Origin: Acidiferrobacteraceae bacterium
Lineage (GTDB): Bacteria > Pseudomonadota > Gammaproteobacteria > Arenicellales > UBA868
NCBI GenBank assembly: GCA_002724185.1
Contig: PBOB01000054.1
Location: 1-64,000 of the forward strand
Direction of reading: 5' to 3'
DNA length: 64,000 bases
Made by a program: the position numbers and the translations under genes. This document shows positions 26,819-37,418 of this stretch, piece after piece. Position 1 is the first letter of the stretch. The number at the start of each line of letters is the position of its first letter. The notes under the pieces are model-generated. The model saw only the letters and a list, made by a program, of their open reading frames with translations, made no database searches and was not told the origin of the DNA.

Positions 26819-28982
26819 ATCTGCTCAACCCGGATCTCAGTATTTAGGGCGCAAAACTACTGTCAATAGTTTACTCCAGGCAGTAAGTTATCTGGAAAAA
26901 AATGAGCTGGATCAAATTCGTCATGCGTATCGTTTTGGCGAAGATGCTCATTCAGGCCAAGAACGCAAGTCAGGTGAAGCCTATATAAATCATCCTTTAG
27001 CTGTGGCGCGTATCCTTGCTGACCTTCATCTGGATAGTAGAAGTATTGTTGCAGCTATTTTGCACGATGTTATCGAAGATACACCAACAGCTAGAACACA
27101 TTTGGTAGAAGAATTCGGCGAAGAGGTTGCCCTTTTGGTTGATGGTGTCACTAAGATTGGACAAATCCAATTTGAATCTTCAAAGCATGCCGAAGCCGAA
27201 AACTTCCATAAGATGTTATTGTCAATGTCGCGAGACATACGGGTAATCTTGATCAAGTTGGCAGACAGAATCCATAATATGCGCACTTTGGATTCATTGC
27301 GGCTCGAGAAGAGAAAGCGCATAGCCCAGCAGACGCTGGATATTTTTGCCCCGATTGCAAATCGGTTAGGTCTTTATACGTGGGCTCAGGAACTTGAAGA
27401 TTTAAGTTTTCGCTATTTATATCCGAAACGACATAGTGCCATTCAGCGCGAATTAGAAAAGCAAAGAGGCAATCACCGCAAAATCGTTGATAAGACACGC
27501 CGGCGAGTATCCGAAGAATTAGGAAAAGCAGAGATTGAAGCCACAGTGTCTGGTCGTGAAAAAAGTCTTTATAGGGTCTATTTAAAGATGCAGTCAAGAC
27601 ATGTTCCCTTGTCAGAGTTACGGGACGTTTTTGCAATAAGGGTAGTTGTTAATACGGTAGATGAGTGCTATAGAGCTTTAGGAATTATCCATAGTTTGTA
27701 CAAACCGGTTCCGGGCAAATTTAAGGACTATATATCTATTCCAAAAGCTAATGGCTATCAGTCTTTGCACACATTGCTGTTCGGCACCTTTGGGCAAAGT
27801 ATTGAGGTTCAAATAAGAACTATAGACATGCATCGTGTAGCGGAAACGGGCGTTGCGGCACACTGGCGCTATAAATCGTTGACTGTAGGCCAGAATCCCC
27901 AACAACTCACACGGACTTGGCTCAATGATCTACTCGATGGTCAGGTACATGCAAGCAATCCAACTGAGTTCCTAGAGCACCTAAAGACAGATCTTTTTCC
28001 CGATGAAGTTTATGTTTTTACCCCAAAAGGCGATATAAAAAAGCTGCCCAAAGGAGCGACGGCGCTAGACTTTGCCTATGCCGTACATTCTGATATCGGA
28101 AATAATTGTGTCGGTGCGAAAGTTGATCATGAATTGGTCCCACTACACCATACTCTAAATAATGGTAACCACGTTGAAGTATTGACCACCCGCTCATCAG
28201 TGCCCAGTCCTATGTGGCTAAACTATGTAGTTACTGGAAAAGCTCGCTCCACGATCCGTGCCTATTTGAAACACCAACGAACTGATGATGCGGTTAAGCT
28301 CGGAAAGCAACTACTAGAAAGAGCGCTGGGCTCACTAGGCTTAAATACTCGGCTCAAAACACAGCAAAAAGTAGAGCTACTTGGAAGGATTGGTAAAGAG
28401 GATTGGACTGAATTGCTCGGGGATATTGGTACTGGTCGAAGATCACCAATGGTAATTGCTCAACAGTTGTTACCCGAAGAGGAAATAGGTCGGCAGAAAA
28501 AGGGAAGAAATAGGCCTTTGGTGATCAAAGGTGCAGAAGGCATGATTGTTCGGTATGGGCAATGTTGTAGGCCTATTCCAGGTGATAGCATTGTTGGTCT
28601 GTTTTCGCGGGGTAGGGGAATTGTTATACACGGCGCTAAATGTGCGAATACGAAGCGGCGCGGCAAGAATAGTGACAATTGGATTCCGGTGGCCTGGTCG
28701 GAGGAAGTCAAAGGAGAATTTCCCGTAGATATTTATCTTGAAACTGCCAATCGCCCGGGGGTGCTTGCCCGTCTCGCTGCTGTTATAGCTGATGAAAATT
28801 CAAATATAAATAAGGTATCTGTTACAGAACGCGATACTCGGCACGCGACTATTCGATTTACAATTGGTGTTGATAACAGACAGCATTTGGCACGGATCAT
28901 GCGAAAGTTGCGAGCCCGTCGGTCTGTTATTCGTATCGGCCGTTCAACTAGTTACATGAGGGGTAAAAAGATTCTAAAATGA
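26763..28982 (+). CDS. spoT: Bifunctional (p)ppGpp synthetase/hydrolase SpoT
   Basis: Makes and degrades the stringent-response alarmone. Domains in order: HD hydrolase ([11 protein letters not shown], residues ~97-107), synthetase ([17 protein letters not shown] then VQIRT), TGS ([21 protein letters not shown]), a CC/helical part with [13 protein letters not shown], and a C-terminal ACT ([16 protein letters not shown]). Length 739 residues, ~35 more than E. coli, from an N-terminal extension that overlaps rpoZ. No other ATG, GTG or TTG exists between base 26778 and the conserved core, so the overlap is real. Coupled to ridA by ATGA. Confidence 0.96.
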   Translation: MSTERVRTQAKVRKSPRAESAQPGSQYLGRKTTVNSLLQAVSYLEKNELDQIRHAYRFGEDAHSGQERKSGEAYINHPLAVARILADLHLDSRSIVAAILHDVIEDTPTARTHLVEEFGEEVALLVDGVTKIGQIQFESSKHAEAENFHKMLLSMSRDIRVILIKLADRIHNMRTLDSLRLEKRKRIAQQTLDIFAPIANRLGLYTWAQELEDLSFRYLYPKRHSAIQRELEKQRGNHRKIVDKTRRRVSEELGKAEIEATVSGREKSLYRVYLKMQSRHVPLSELRDVFAIRVVVNTVDECYRALGIIHSLYKPVPGKFKDYISIPKANGYQSLHTLLFGTFGQSIEVQIRTIDMHRVAETGVAAHWRYKSLTVGQNPQQLTRTWLNDLLDGQVHASNPTEFLEHLKTDLFPDEVYVFTPKGDIKKLPKGATALDFAYAVHSDIGNNCVGAKVDHELVPLHHTLNNGNHVEVLTTRSSVPSPMWLNYVVTGKARSTIRAYLKHQRTDDAVKLGKQLLERALGSLGLNTRLKTQQKVELLGRIGKEDWTELLGDIGTGRRSPMVIAQQLLPEEEIGRQKKGRNRPLVIKGAEGMIVRYGQCCRPIPGDSIVGLFSRGRGIVIHGAKCANTKRRGKNSDNWIPVAWSEEVKGEFPVDIYLETANRPGVLARLAAVIADENSNINKVSVTERDTRHATIRFTIGVDNRQHLARIMRKLRARRSVIRIGRSTSYMRGKKILK

Positions 28983-29365
28983 GCAAAGAAGCAATTCATA
29001 CGAATCGAGCACCACAGCCAATAGGTGCTTATTCACAAGCTGTAAAAGTCGATCAGATAGTTTTTATTTCAGGCCAGATTCCATTAGACCCCATAACTAT
29101 GAAGTTAGTTGATACATCGATAGAAAAACAAGTGCATCAAGTCTTTCAGAATCTGTCATCGATAACTAAAGCAAGCGGGTCGAGTTTGGATCAGGTTGTC
29201 AAATTGACAGTTTTCCTCAAGGAGCTTGATAGTTTCTCCATCGTTAATGAGGTGATGGTTGAATATTTTGGTCCGCCATTCCCCGCTAGAGCCGTCGTTG
29301 GTGTCGATCAATTGCCAGGTGGAGCAGAAATTGAGATTGACGCTATAGCACATCTTCGCTCCTGA
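28979..29365 (+). CDS. ridA: RidA family reactive intermediate deaminase
   Basis: Deaminates reactive enamine/imine intermediates from PLP enzymes such as threonine dehydratase. The opening HTNRAPQPIGAYSQAVKV, FISGQIPLDP and the C-terminal PARAVVGVDQLPGGAEIEID carry the family signature, including the Arg that binds the substrate carboxylate. Length 128 residues. Starts in an ATGA overlap with the spoT stop; spoT-ridA-recG is a common order. Confidence 0.95.
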   Translation: MSKEAIHTNRAPQPIGAYSQAVKVDQIVFISGQIPLDPITMKLVDTSIEKQVHQVFQNLSSITKASGSSLDQVVKLTVFLKELDSFSIVNEVMVEYFGPPFPARAVVGVDQLPGGAEIEIDAIAHLRS

Positions 29366-29381
29366 TCTATGAATTTAACTT

Positions 29382-31460
29382 GTGGATGTGGATGCTTTGT
29401 CTCAGGCGCTCATCACAATTAAGGGAGTTGGTCCCCAGACTGTACATAAGCTAGCTAAGCTTGGCATTTACCATGCAGAAGATGCTCTCTTTCATTTTCC
29501 TATTCGTTATGAGGATCGTACTCATATATCGTCAATTGGTAGTGTTCAACCGGGGGATAAGGCACTAATTCACGGTGAAATCTTGAGTTCGGAAGTCCGA
29601 ATTGGCCGACGCCGCAGTCTTGCGACGATTATCTCAGATAATACGGGCGAACTAACAATTCGCCAGTTTCATTTTAGCGCATCTCAGCAACGAAATTTAA
29701 AACGAGGCCTTTGGGTACAGTGTTTTGGAGAATTACGCGAAGGCCCTAGTGGTCCCGAGCTTATCCATCCAGAGTATAGGATATTGACTGGCCCCGATAA
29801 GGTTATTTCAGAAACTTCGCTGACGGCCATCTATCCAACCACTTCTGGTCTTGGCCAGGCAACCTGGCGTAATTTAATTAATGCTGTTCTGTTAAAGAAG
29901 GAAAAACATATACCCGAGCTTATCTCGTCGGAAATATTGCGGGGCCTTAAGTTGCCAACCCTGCTTGAAGCTTTATATCTTATCCATCAACCCCCCAACG
30001 GGACGGACACAGTTGCTCTTATGAATGGAGTGCATCCTGCCCAGCTACGTCTCGCGTTTGAAGAGTTATTAGCACACTATTTGGCATTACGAGAATATAG
30101 AACCAAACGCCAATTGCATTCTGCGGTAATTATCCCAAGAAATATTGAGCTCTGGCCACGCCTGAAGAAGAATTTAGGCTTTGATTTAACAAGGTCACAA
30201 GAGAAAACAATTTGTGAAGTCTTCACTGATCTTAGCTCACCTCGACCATGCTTAAGGCTCATCCAGGGTGATGTTGGCTGCGGGAAAACAGTTGTAGCTG
30301 CGGCCGCGGCATTAGCTGTAATTGAATCTGGATCTCAGGTAGTGCTTATGGCGCCTACTGAGCTATTATCCGAACAACATTTTCAAACCTTTACTGAATG
30401 GTTTAAAGACTTTGGAATCCTACCAGTTTGGCTAACCGGTAGATTAACTTCGAAGGAAAGGCAACGAGTCCGAGAATCGCTAGCCAGTGGTAGCTCAAAA
30501 CTTGCCATCGGGACTCATGCTCTATTTCAGGAAGATGTGCGTTATATGGACCTCGGCTTAGTTGTTGTGGATGAACAACACCGTTTTGGTGTTCGCCAAC
30601 GTTTAGCGATGCGCGATAAAGGGCGCAATGGCGACAAGCTACCTCATCAACTCATCATGACAGCCACTCCAATTCCTCGAAGCCTAACAATGGTTCTTTG
30701 CGCTGATATGGATGTTTCTGTTATTGATGAGATGCCACCGGGTAGACAGCCTATTGAAACTGTGGTGATGCCAAATACTCGACGGCATGAAATACAGCAA
30801 AGAGTATCAAGCGCATGTAAAAACGGCGAGAAAGTTTATTGGGTATGCTCAATAATATCAGAATCTGATGTCTTAGATGCTGAGGCTGCCGTCGAGCGAG
30901 CACAATCGCTGAAAGTGGATTTACCGGAACTTCGTATAGCTCTTCTTCACGGTCGAACTCAGCCCTCGGAGAAAGAGGCTACTATGAAAGCGTTCCGAGC
31001 AGGAGATGTGGACCTATTAGTTGCAACAACAGTTATAGAGGTTGGAGTTGATGTGCCAGACGCTACACTTATGGTAATCGAAAATGCTGAAAGATTAGGC
31101 CTTGCACAATTGCACCAACTGCGCGGGAGGATAGGGCGTAGTGACCGACAGTCAGTCTGTGTATTGATGTATCAATCTCCACTTAGCGCTGTTGCTCGAG
31201 ATCGTTTGACTTTGCTAAAGCGAAGCAATGATGGGTTTGAGATTTCGAGGAAAGACCTGGACTTGAGAGGTCCCGGAGAGATTTTGGGGTTTCGCCAAAG
31301 TGGTAGCCCAGAATTTCGTATAGTAGATCTTGGCCGACATAAGGTAGTAACGAATTGGGTTAAACAGGCTGCTGATCTGTTGTATAAAGAGAATCCTGAG
31401 CTTATTCCCAGATTGATCCACCGCTGGTTAAATGTCGTTAATCGGTCTCCCCATGTTTAA
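29382..31460 (+). CDS. recG: ATP-dependent DNA helicase RecG
   Basis: Branch-migration helicase for stalled replication forks. An N-terminal wedge/OB domain (residues ~1-230) precedes the motor. Walker A is QGDVGCGKTVVAAA, motif II is VVDEQHRFGVRQR, and motif III is MTATPIPRSL. The C-terminal LRGRIGRSDRQSVC and the DLDLRGPGEILG block are RecG-specific. Start GTG, 16 bases after ridA. Length 692 residues (693 in E. coli). The 3' end overlaps the likely ubiA start by up to 29 bases. Confidence 0.96.
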   Translation: MDVDALSQALITIKGVGPQTVHKLAKLGIYHAEDALFHFPIRYEDRTHISSIGSVQPGDKALIHGEILSSEVRIGRRRSLATIISDNTGELTIRQFHFSASQQRNLKRGLWVQCFGELREGPSGPELIHPEYRILTGPDKVISETSLTAIYPTTSGLGQATWRNLINAVLLKKEKHIPELISSEILRGLKLPTLLEALYLIHQPPNGTDTVALMNGVHPAQLRLAFEELLAHYLALREYRTKRQLHSAVIIPRNIELWPRLKKNLGFDLTRSQEKTICEVFTDLSSPRPCLRLIQGDVGCGKTVVAAAAALAVIESGSQVVLMAPTELLSEQHFQTFTEWFKDFGILPVWLTGRLTSKERQRVRESLASGSSKLAIGTHALFQEDVRYMDLGLVVVDEQHRFGVRQRLAMRDKGRNGDKLPHQLIMTATPIPRSLTMVLCADMDVSVIDEMPPGRQPIETVVMPNTRRHEIQQRVSSACKNGEKVYWVCSIISESDVLDAEAAVERAQSLKVDLPELRIALLHGRTQPSEKEATMKAFRAGDVDLLVATTVIEVGVDVPDATLMVIENAERLGLAQLHQLRGRIGRSDRQSVCVLMYQSPLSAVARDRLTLLKRSNDGFEISRKDLDLRGPGEILGFRQSGSPEFRIVDLGRHKVVTNWVKQAADLLYKENPELIPRLIHRWLNVVNRSPHV

Positions 31461-32298
31461 GAAATTGTCTGCCTACACGCGACTTACTCGTATGAATAAG
31501 CCAGTCGGTTGGTTGTTACTTTTATGGCCTACCTTATGGGCAGTTTGGATTGCTGGCTATGGTTCACCAAAAATTACTATTGTCGTAATCTTTGTTGTTG
31601 GTGTTATCATCATGCGGGCTGCTGGATGTATCGTGAATGATTATTTAGATAAGGATCTAGACGGACATGTTTCTCGCACACGAAACCGACCATTAGTTAC
31701 CGGAGAAGTTACTACATATGAAGCTTTGTTGTTGTTTGTTGTGCTTATTGTGATGGCATTGTTCTTGGTCTTGATACTAGGCAGATTAACGCTGCTTTTT
31801 GCTCTCGTTGGATTTTTTCTGGTTATTACCTATCCACTGTTTAAGCGATTTACTCATTTGCCGCAACTATATCTAGGTGTTGTATTTTCGTGGGGGATCC
31901 CCCTGGCATTCGTTGCCCAACAAGGAAAAGTGCCTAATATTGCTTGGATGTTGTTTCTTGCCAATTTCCTGTGGGTTGTTGCTTATGACACGATGTACGC
32001 AATGGCAGATCGTCCAGATGACAAAAAGATTGGAATTAAGTCGACCGCTATTCTAGTTGGGAAGTATGACCTTATTTTTAACATTGCTTGCCAAGCAGCA
32101 TCACTAGGAGTACTAGCAGCGATTGGTAATCTTCTTGAATTAGGTCTATGGTTCTATGCAGGGCTTTGCGTAGCGGGACTAACTGCAGTTTACCAGAGTT
32201 ATTTATGCAAGAGTAGAGATCGCGAGCTTTGCTTAAAAGCATTTATAAATAACATATGGTTCGGCGGAGCAATTTTTATTGGTTTAGTAATGGCATAA
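31432..32298 (+). CDS. ubiA: 4-hydroxybenzoate octaprenyltransferase UbiA
   Basis: Membrane prenyltransferase of ubiquinone synthesis. The two Asp-rich motifs are present: NDYLDKDLDGHV and DTMYAMADRPDDK. The start region RMNKPVGWLLLLWPTLWAVW is characteristic. About eight hydrophobic helices are evident; length is 288 residues (290 in E. coli). The ATG at 31432 overlaps recG; an ATG at 31453 gives a start seven residues shorter and is equally plausible. chorismate lyase (ubiC) is not adjacent. Confidence 0.94.
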   Translation: MSLIGLPMFKKLSAYTRLTRMNKPVGWLLLLWPTLWAVWIAGYGSPKITIVVIFVVGVIIMRAAGCIVNDYLDKDLDGHVSRTRNRPLVTGEVTTYEALLLFVVLIVMALFLVLILGRLTLLFALVGFFLVITYPLFKRFTHLPQLYLGVVFSWGIPLAFVAQQGKVPNIAWMLFLANFLWVVAYDTMYAMADRPDDKKIGIKSTAILVGKYDLIFNIACQAASLGVLAAIGNLLELGLWFYAGLCVAGLTAVYQSYLCKSRDRELCLKAFINNIWFGGAIFIGLVMA

Positions 32299-32359
32299 AT
32301 GGGATAGTAAGAACATAGCAGGTAGTTTTGGATCTACAGTAGTTGATAGACATCAAGAT

Positions 32360-34525
32360 TCACTCAGGATTTAGGTTCGCGTAGCTCAACACAAGCCATT
32401 TATTGCCGGCATCTTCAAAATTTACTTGGACTCTTGCGGATGCTCCCTGGCCTTCTATAGTTATCACAGTTCCCGCGCCGAAACTCTTATGTACTACACG
32501 ACTTCCAAGTTGTATTTCGTCATTCTCTGTTATTGCATCAGTAGCGGCGCTTCGGTCAATTCTTGCATCAGGTTGCATATTGATAGAGCGAATATTGTGA
32601 ATCAGTTTTTCGGGAATCTCGAGTAGAAATCGAGAAGGTTTACTGTAGTTTTCTCTGCCATGAAGATACCGAATCTCAGCCCACGTTATGAATAACTGTT
32701 GCATGGCGCGTGTCATTCCGACATAGCAAAGCCGACGCTCTTCTTCCAGACCTCCTGACTCCTGGATAGACCGTTGATGCGGAAATAGTCCCTCTTCTAC
32801 CCCGCATAGAAATACAAGCTTAAACTCCAATCCCTTAGCAGAGTGAAGACTCATTAGTTGAACGCAATCTTGCCAAGCTTCTGCTTGTGATTCCCCAGCT
32901 TCTAAAGCTGCATTTGCTAAGAAATCTTCGAGTGGGTTGATCACACCATCAGCATCTGGTTCAGAATTAAAATTCTTCGCCGCATTTACGAGTTCTTCGA
33001 TGTTTTCAATTCTCGTAAGAGCTTTTTCCCCTCCTATTTTTTGGTAGTGGGGAACAAGCCTGCTTCTATCTATAACGATACTCGTTTGTTCGTGGAGTTC
33101 TAGACTGGCTATTTGTTTGTCAATCGAGTCAATTAGATCAACAAAAGCTTGTAGGCGGGTTCTTATACGCATAGGTGTATCATCGATAGACAAGAGATCA
33201 ATCACACTATTCCATAGCGAGTGATTTGTTTTTCTGGAATGATCCCTGAGAGTTTCCAGTGTGCGATTGCCAATACCCCGAGGAGGGACGTTTACTATCC
33301 TTTCAAAAGCCGGATCGGAATTCCTGTTATGTATTAATCGTAGATATGCCAGAACATCTTTAACTTCGGCTCTCTCAAAAAATCGTAAGCCACCATAAAC
33401 TCGATAAGGAGTGCCTGAGTCAAATAGCAATTCTTCAAAGATTCGCGATTGCGCATTTGACCTATATAAAATTGCGATGCTATCTCGTCTATGACCGTCT
33501 GCAATCCAGGTATGGATCGTATCAAGTACGAATTTACCTTCGTCCAAATCGTTATAAGCAGCGTAGACTTTGATCGGATCGCCGTCCCCATCTTCCGTCC
33601 AAAGGTTCTTTCCTAATCGGCCTTTATTGTGGTCAATAACCGCATTAGCTGCTTGAAGTATATTGCCCGTTGATCGATAGTTTTGTTCTAGCCGAATAAT
33701 TTGTGTTTCTGGGAAGTCATACTGAAAATTTGTCATGTTTTCTATTCTGGCGCCTCGCCAACCGTAAATAGACTGATCATCATCACCTACAGCAAAAATA
33801 TGATTTCTTGGTTCCGTAATTATTTTCAGCCATTGATATTGAATTTTATTCGTATCTTGGAACTCATCCACTAGAGTGTAACTAAATCGCGTACGATAGT
33901 TCTTTAGGACGTCCTGATTATTTGAAAATAGTTCGTGTGTTCGCAATAATAGTTCTGAAAAGTCGACAAGACCGAATCGTTGGCATAAGTTTTCGTAATG
34001 CTCGTAGATTCGGAGCAAGGTATGATCCATATTTTCGTTGTCGTTTTTCAAGTGAATAGATCGAATTCCCTCCTCTTTTTTGTTGTTAATGAACCACTGT
34101 ATTTGTCGGGGCTGCCAATGTTCTTCGTTAAGTTGTAGTTCTTTTAGTATTCTTCTAATAAGTCGGTATTGATCATCAGCATCCAAGATTTCAAAGGCTT
34201 CAGGTAAATTCGCTTCTTGGTGATGAGCTCGTAAAATTCGATGTGAAAGACTGTGGAAGGTTCCTATCCACATGCCTCGGATATTAAAGCCAAGAATAGA
34301 CTCTATTCTGTGTCTCATTTCAAGTGCTGCTTTATTTGTAAAGGTTACCGCTAGGATTGAAAGTGGAGAGATGCTGAGAGCTTCTATCAGCCAAGCGATC
34401 CTATAAGTTAAAACGCGGGTTTTACCACTGCCAGCTCCGGCTAGTATTAGTAATGGACCTGGTTCTGATGCTACAGCTTCCCGCTGTACTTTGTTTAGCT
34501 CCCCAAAGATATGTGTTAGTTCCAT
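32360..34525 (-). CDS. uvrD: DNA helicase II UvrD
   Basis: Superfamily 1A 3'-5' helicase of nucleotide excision and mismatch repair. The N-terminal LNKVQREAVASEPGPLLILA runs into Walker A AGAGSGKTRVLTYR, AVTFTNKAALEMRHRI is motif Ia, and LVDEFQDTN is motif II. VGDDDQSIYGWRGA, LEQNYRST and LMSLHSAKGLEF follow as motifs III, IV and V. Length 721 residues matches UvrD (720), and the N-terminal 60 residues follow the UvrD rather than the Rep pattern. The C-terminal part carries a SH3-like end (RVVHKSFGAGTVI). Confidence 0.95.
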   Translation of the reverse strand: MELTHIFGELNKVQREAVASEPGPLLILAGAGSGKTRVLTYRIAWLIEALSISPLSILAVTFTNKAALEMRHRIESILGFNIRGMWIGTFHSLSHRILRAHHQEANLPEAFEILDADDQYRLIRRILKELQLNEEHWQPRQIQWFINNKKEEGIRSIHLKNDNENMDHTLLRIYEHYENLCQRFGLVDFSELLLRTHELFSNNQDVLKNYRTRFSYTLVDEFQDTNKIQYQWLKIITEPRNHIFAVGDDDQSIYGWRGARIENMTNFQYDFPETQIIRLEQNYRSTGNILQAANAVIDHNKGRLGKNLWTEDGDGDPIKVYAAYNDLDEGKFVLDTIHTWIADGHRRDSIAILYRSNAQSRIFEELLFDSGTPYRVYGGLRFFERAEVKDVLAYLRLIHNRNSDPAFERIVNVPPRGIGNRTLETLRDHSRKTNHSLWNSVIDLLSIDDTPMRIRTRLQAFVDLIDSIDKQIASLELHEQTSIVIDRSRLVPHYQKIGGEKALTRIENIEELVNAAKNFNSEPDADGVINPLEDFLANAALEAGESQAEAWQDCVQLMSLHSAKGLEFKLVFLCGVEEGLFPHQRSIQESGGLEEERRLCYVGMTRAMQQLFITWAEIRYLHGRENYSKPSRFLLEIPEKLIHNIRSINMQPDARIDRSAATDAITENDEIQLGSRVVHKSFGAGTVITIEGQGASARVQVNFEDAGNKWLVLSYANLNPE

Positions 34526-34630
34526 GTTGGTATCATTCAGGTATGGGGTTGCGTCAATTTAACGTAGATCGGGATAGACTCTGATAGGTATGGGACGCTG
34601 CAGTAACGAGAATAGTTTATGTAGAAATAG

Positions 34631-35101
34631 TTACACGCTGCGACGATAGTAGCATTGTTGCCTAAGTCTAGGATCATCTTGGAGTTCGAGAATGGGTCCA
34701 GGCTTCCACTCTTCGTGGCGTAATTCTGGAAAATATACGACATGACCAGTTACAGCTTGCGTAGGGACGTAGGTGACGTCTATTAATTCACAGTATGAGA
34801 GTGCGCTCTTGTACAGCATTGCACCGCCTATGAACCATACATCACCGTCACATTCCGAAAGCGCAGTACCAATTGTTGAAAATACTTCGACATTAGAAAT
34901 GCTATTGCTAGAAATGACAATATTTCGCCGTTTAGGCAGAGCCCTACACCCAATTGATTCCCAGGTCAGTCGCCCCATAATTATGTTAGAGCCGATCGTT
35001 CGATCTTTAAAGCGTTTTAAATCAGCCGAATAATGCCAGGGTAGTTTACCGTTAGCCCCGATTATGCGATTCGAAGACATCGCAACAATTGCTGCTATCA
35101 T
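34631..35101 (-). CDS. folA: Dihydrofolate reductase
   Basis: Reduces dihydrofolate to tetrahydrofolate, regenerating folate consumed by ThyA. The start AIVAMSSNRIIGANGKLPW, the active-site acid at residue 27 in YSADLKRFK, and IIMGRLTWESIG are typical. VWFIGGAMLY is the second cofactor-binding element. Length 156 residues (159 in E. coli). It begins 2 bases after the thyA stop, the usual thyA-folA operon. Confidence 0.96.
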   Translation of the reverse strand: MIAAIVAMSSNRIIGANGKLPWHYSADLKRFKDRTIGSNIIMGRLTWESIGCRALPKRRNIVISSNSISNVEVFSTIGTALSECDGDVWFIGGAMLYKSALSYCELIDVTYVPTQAVTGHVVYFPELRHEEWKPGPILELQDDPRLRQQCYYRRSV

Positions 35102-35103
35102 AT

Positions 35104-35982
35104 CTATACAGCTACCTTGAATGGTATAGCAGGATGTGGATTATATCCGGCTAATTGGAAAGTGCTAAGGAGGGATTCGGTGTCAGCTGTCAATAGTTCT
35201 GGGATATCATCCAGTGTCATAACTGACTTATCAATGTTTAGAGTTGGTAGCACGCGCGGGTTTCTCTTTAACTGCTTCTTAAGATTTGGAATATGATCGT
35301 ATTCTGGTTGCGTTCCATCCGCTTTTGAAGTGTAAATGTGTGCATCAACCAACGTGTGTCCCAGTATGCCTGGGCGAATACCACTGAATCTTCCAAAGAG
35401 CTCGAGTAAAAATGCGTAACCTGCAATATTATATGGAACGCCAAGGGCGATATCGCAACTTCTCTGGGTAAGGTGTAAGCAGAGCAAAGGCTCACCATCG
35501 GCAGTATTTTGCACGTTCAGTACCCAGAAAGCATGACATGGTGGAAGGGCGCTCGTCTGCGCATTACCTGGCGCCCATGCGGACACCACAAGTCTTCGAC
35601 TTTCTCGATTTCTTTGTAGTTCATCAACCACGTATCGTATTTGGTCATTAAAAGCTAGTCGCCCATCTCGATGTACCGGAAACTGTCTCCAAAAATTCCC
35701 ATAAGCGCTTGGAACCTGACCATTTTGATCGGCCCATGGATCCCAGAATTTGCAACCATGCTTTTGCAGCAAACTAATATTCGTATCTCCAGACAAAAAC
35801 CACAAATTTTCTACGACAATATTTTTCCAAGAAATCTCTTTTGTAGTTAACAAAGGAAAACCTTCCCGCAAATCAATTTGATAATTCAGATTAAAGCTAG
35901 AAATAGTATCGACCCCAGTCCTACTTGTTTTTCGAACCCCGTGTTCCAACACTTCTTTGACTGCCCAGAGATATTGTTTCAC
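35104..35982 (-). CDS. thyA: Thymidylate synthase
   Basis: Converts dUMP to dTMP with methylenetetrahydrofolate. The catalytic Cys is residue 149 (SALPPCHAFW). RTGVDTISSF, LLTTKEISWKNI, CDIALGVPYNIAGYA and the Arg-rich RESRRLVVSAWAP are conserved. Length 292 residues, about 28 longer than E. coli ThyA, from internal insertions around residues 80-120 as in many other bacteria. Directly followed by folA. Confidence 0.96.
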   Translation of the reverse strand: MKQYLWAVKEVLEHGVRKTSRTGVDTISSFNLNYQIDLREGFPLLTTKEISWKNIVVENLWFLSGDTNISLLQKHGCKFWDPWADQNGQVPSAYGNFWRQFPVHRDGRLAFNDQIRYVVDELQRNRESRRLVVSAWAPGNAQTSALPPCHAFWVLNVQNTADGEPLLCLHLTQRSCDIALGVPYNIAGYAFLLELFGRFSGIRPGILGHTLVDAHIYTSKADGTQPEYDHIPNLKKQLKRNPRVLPTLNIDKSVMTLDDIPELLTADTESLLSTFQLAGYNPHPAIPFKVAV

Positions 35983-36024
35983 TAGCTGTTCCAGTTCGTC
36001 ATGTTTGATTAGAATCTAACCAAT

Positions 36025-37254
36025 TTAGCTGCGGCTAAAGAAATTCTCAAGTGCCTTTCGGGCTATTTGACTTGACTTTACATACCAATAGTCTTTATTA
36101 ATACATAAGGCGGCGAAAGCAATTTTCTGTTCACCCCTATGGGCGTAGCCAACAAACCAATCATATCGACCCTCTGGATTTTTTCCTGAAAGAGATCCAG
36201 TTTTACCCCCAACCGAGACACCTTGAAAATCATTACGCTCAAAACCTAGAAAACTTTGACGTGCAGAACCACTCCGAACGGTTTCTCGCATCATAATCTG
36301 AAGTTGTTTTGTTGTTCTAGGAAGGATAGTAGGTTCAATAGCTTCCGACTCGTTTGCGTATAGCACAATACCACTATCGTCAGTTAACGAGTCTACTATT
36401 ATTGGAGGTATTATTCTGCCGCCATTAATAACTGCGGCGGCGAGTAGCGCACCATGCACTGGGCTGATGGTATTGCGACGAGTATAGCCAGCAGCAGCTT
36501 CAACAACCCTCCAGTCGTCTTCTGTTTTGATAACTGATTTACTTTCGGACAAGTCAAAGTCACCTTGTAACTCCCTGTTGAATCCAAGCTTTGTTGCGTA
36601 TGTCTTCAGTTTTTCACCCCCCACCTGCTCCAAGCCGATGCGACCGAATACTGTGTTTACTGACTTTGCAAAAGCAATTCGAAGTGGTATATGCTGTGTC
36701 CACTGATTGTCTTCATGACGAAATACATTTTTTCTGTAGAGGCTGGTAGTTTTTCCATTGAAAGGGATAATTGTCTCCGCATTGACCTTCCCAAGGTCGA
36801 TCGCCGCCGCCGCGGTTACAAGTTTAAAAATAGAGGCGGATGGATAAGTACCTGCAAGAGCAAGATTAGTATCATTATTATCATCGCGCTTATGACTAGC
36901 CATCGCGAGTATTCGGCCAGTATCTGGATCAACAGCAACGAAAACTCCATAGTCTGGTCTATGTGCTTTTAGCACTGATTCTATGCTGCTTTGCAGTTTA
37001 TTATCTAGAGTATAGTGAATCGTTGCTTGCCGAGATTCTCCATTGTGATGTACTAGAACCCTACGAGGATAGTTGTTGGTGGATATCAATGGTGACAAGG
37101 AATCTCTAATTAGGTTCTTATCTATTCCCCAGACGGCAGTTCTGTCACTTTCCATCGAACTCAGATATTTCGGCCAGCCCAGAGCGCCTACTGCTGCGGC
37201 AATCGGCAAGCCTATAAGGAACGTATAAAGATAAATCCGAGATCGGTTTTTCAA
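36025..37254 (-). CDS. Short penicillin-binding protein transpeptidase
   Basis: Periplasmic DD-transpeptidase-type protein anchored by an N-terminal helix (residues ~7-27). All three active-site motifs are present: SIFK (Ser141-Lys144), SVN (198-200) and KTG (351-353). It starts with a single membrane segment followed by only ~80 residues before the transpeptidase domain, so the large dimerisation domain of PBP2/FtsI is missing. VAVDPDTGRILAMAS precedes the catalytic Ser, as in class B PBPs. Length 409 residues. Neighbours on the same strand are a J-domain membrane protein and thyA. The peptidoglycan function is clear in type but not in place or time; OXA-like beta-lactamases are a distant alternative. 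Confidence 0.85.
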   Translation of the reverse strand: MKNRSRIYLYTFLIGLPIAAAVGALGWPKYLSSMESDRTAVWGIDKNLIRDSLSPLISTNNYPRRVLVHHNGESRQATIHYTLDNKLQSSIESVLKAHRPDYGVFVAVDPDTGRILAMASHKRDDNNDTNLALAGTYPSASIFKLVTAAAAIDLGKVNAETIIPFNGKTTSLYRKNVFRHEDNQWTQHIPLRIAFAKSVNTVFGRIGLEQVGGEKLKTYATKLGFNRELQGDFDLSESKSVIKTEDDWRVVEAAAGYTRRNTISPVHGALLAAAVINGGRIIPPIIVDSLTDDSGIVLYANESEAIEPTILPRTTKQLQIMMRETVRSGSARQSFLGFERNDFQGVSVGGKTGSLSGKNPEGRYDWFVGYAHRGEQKIAFAALCINKDYWYVKSSQIARKALENFFSRS

Positions 37255-37418
37255 ATTGTCGCTACCCCTTTCGCAATGTACTAATATTTATTTGATCAAT
37301 AAGAATTAGTACGATTGGTTTTTGATATCTAAAAACGTTGTTCTTTGTGTTCTATTTTATTAATGACTCTTAATACGAATTCAGATTCCAATTATAAACT
37401 CGCTAACAGTTTTTTTCG

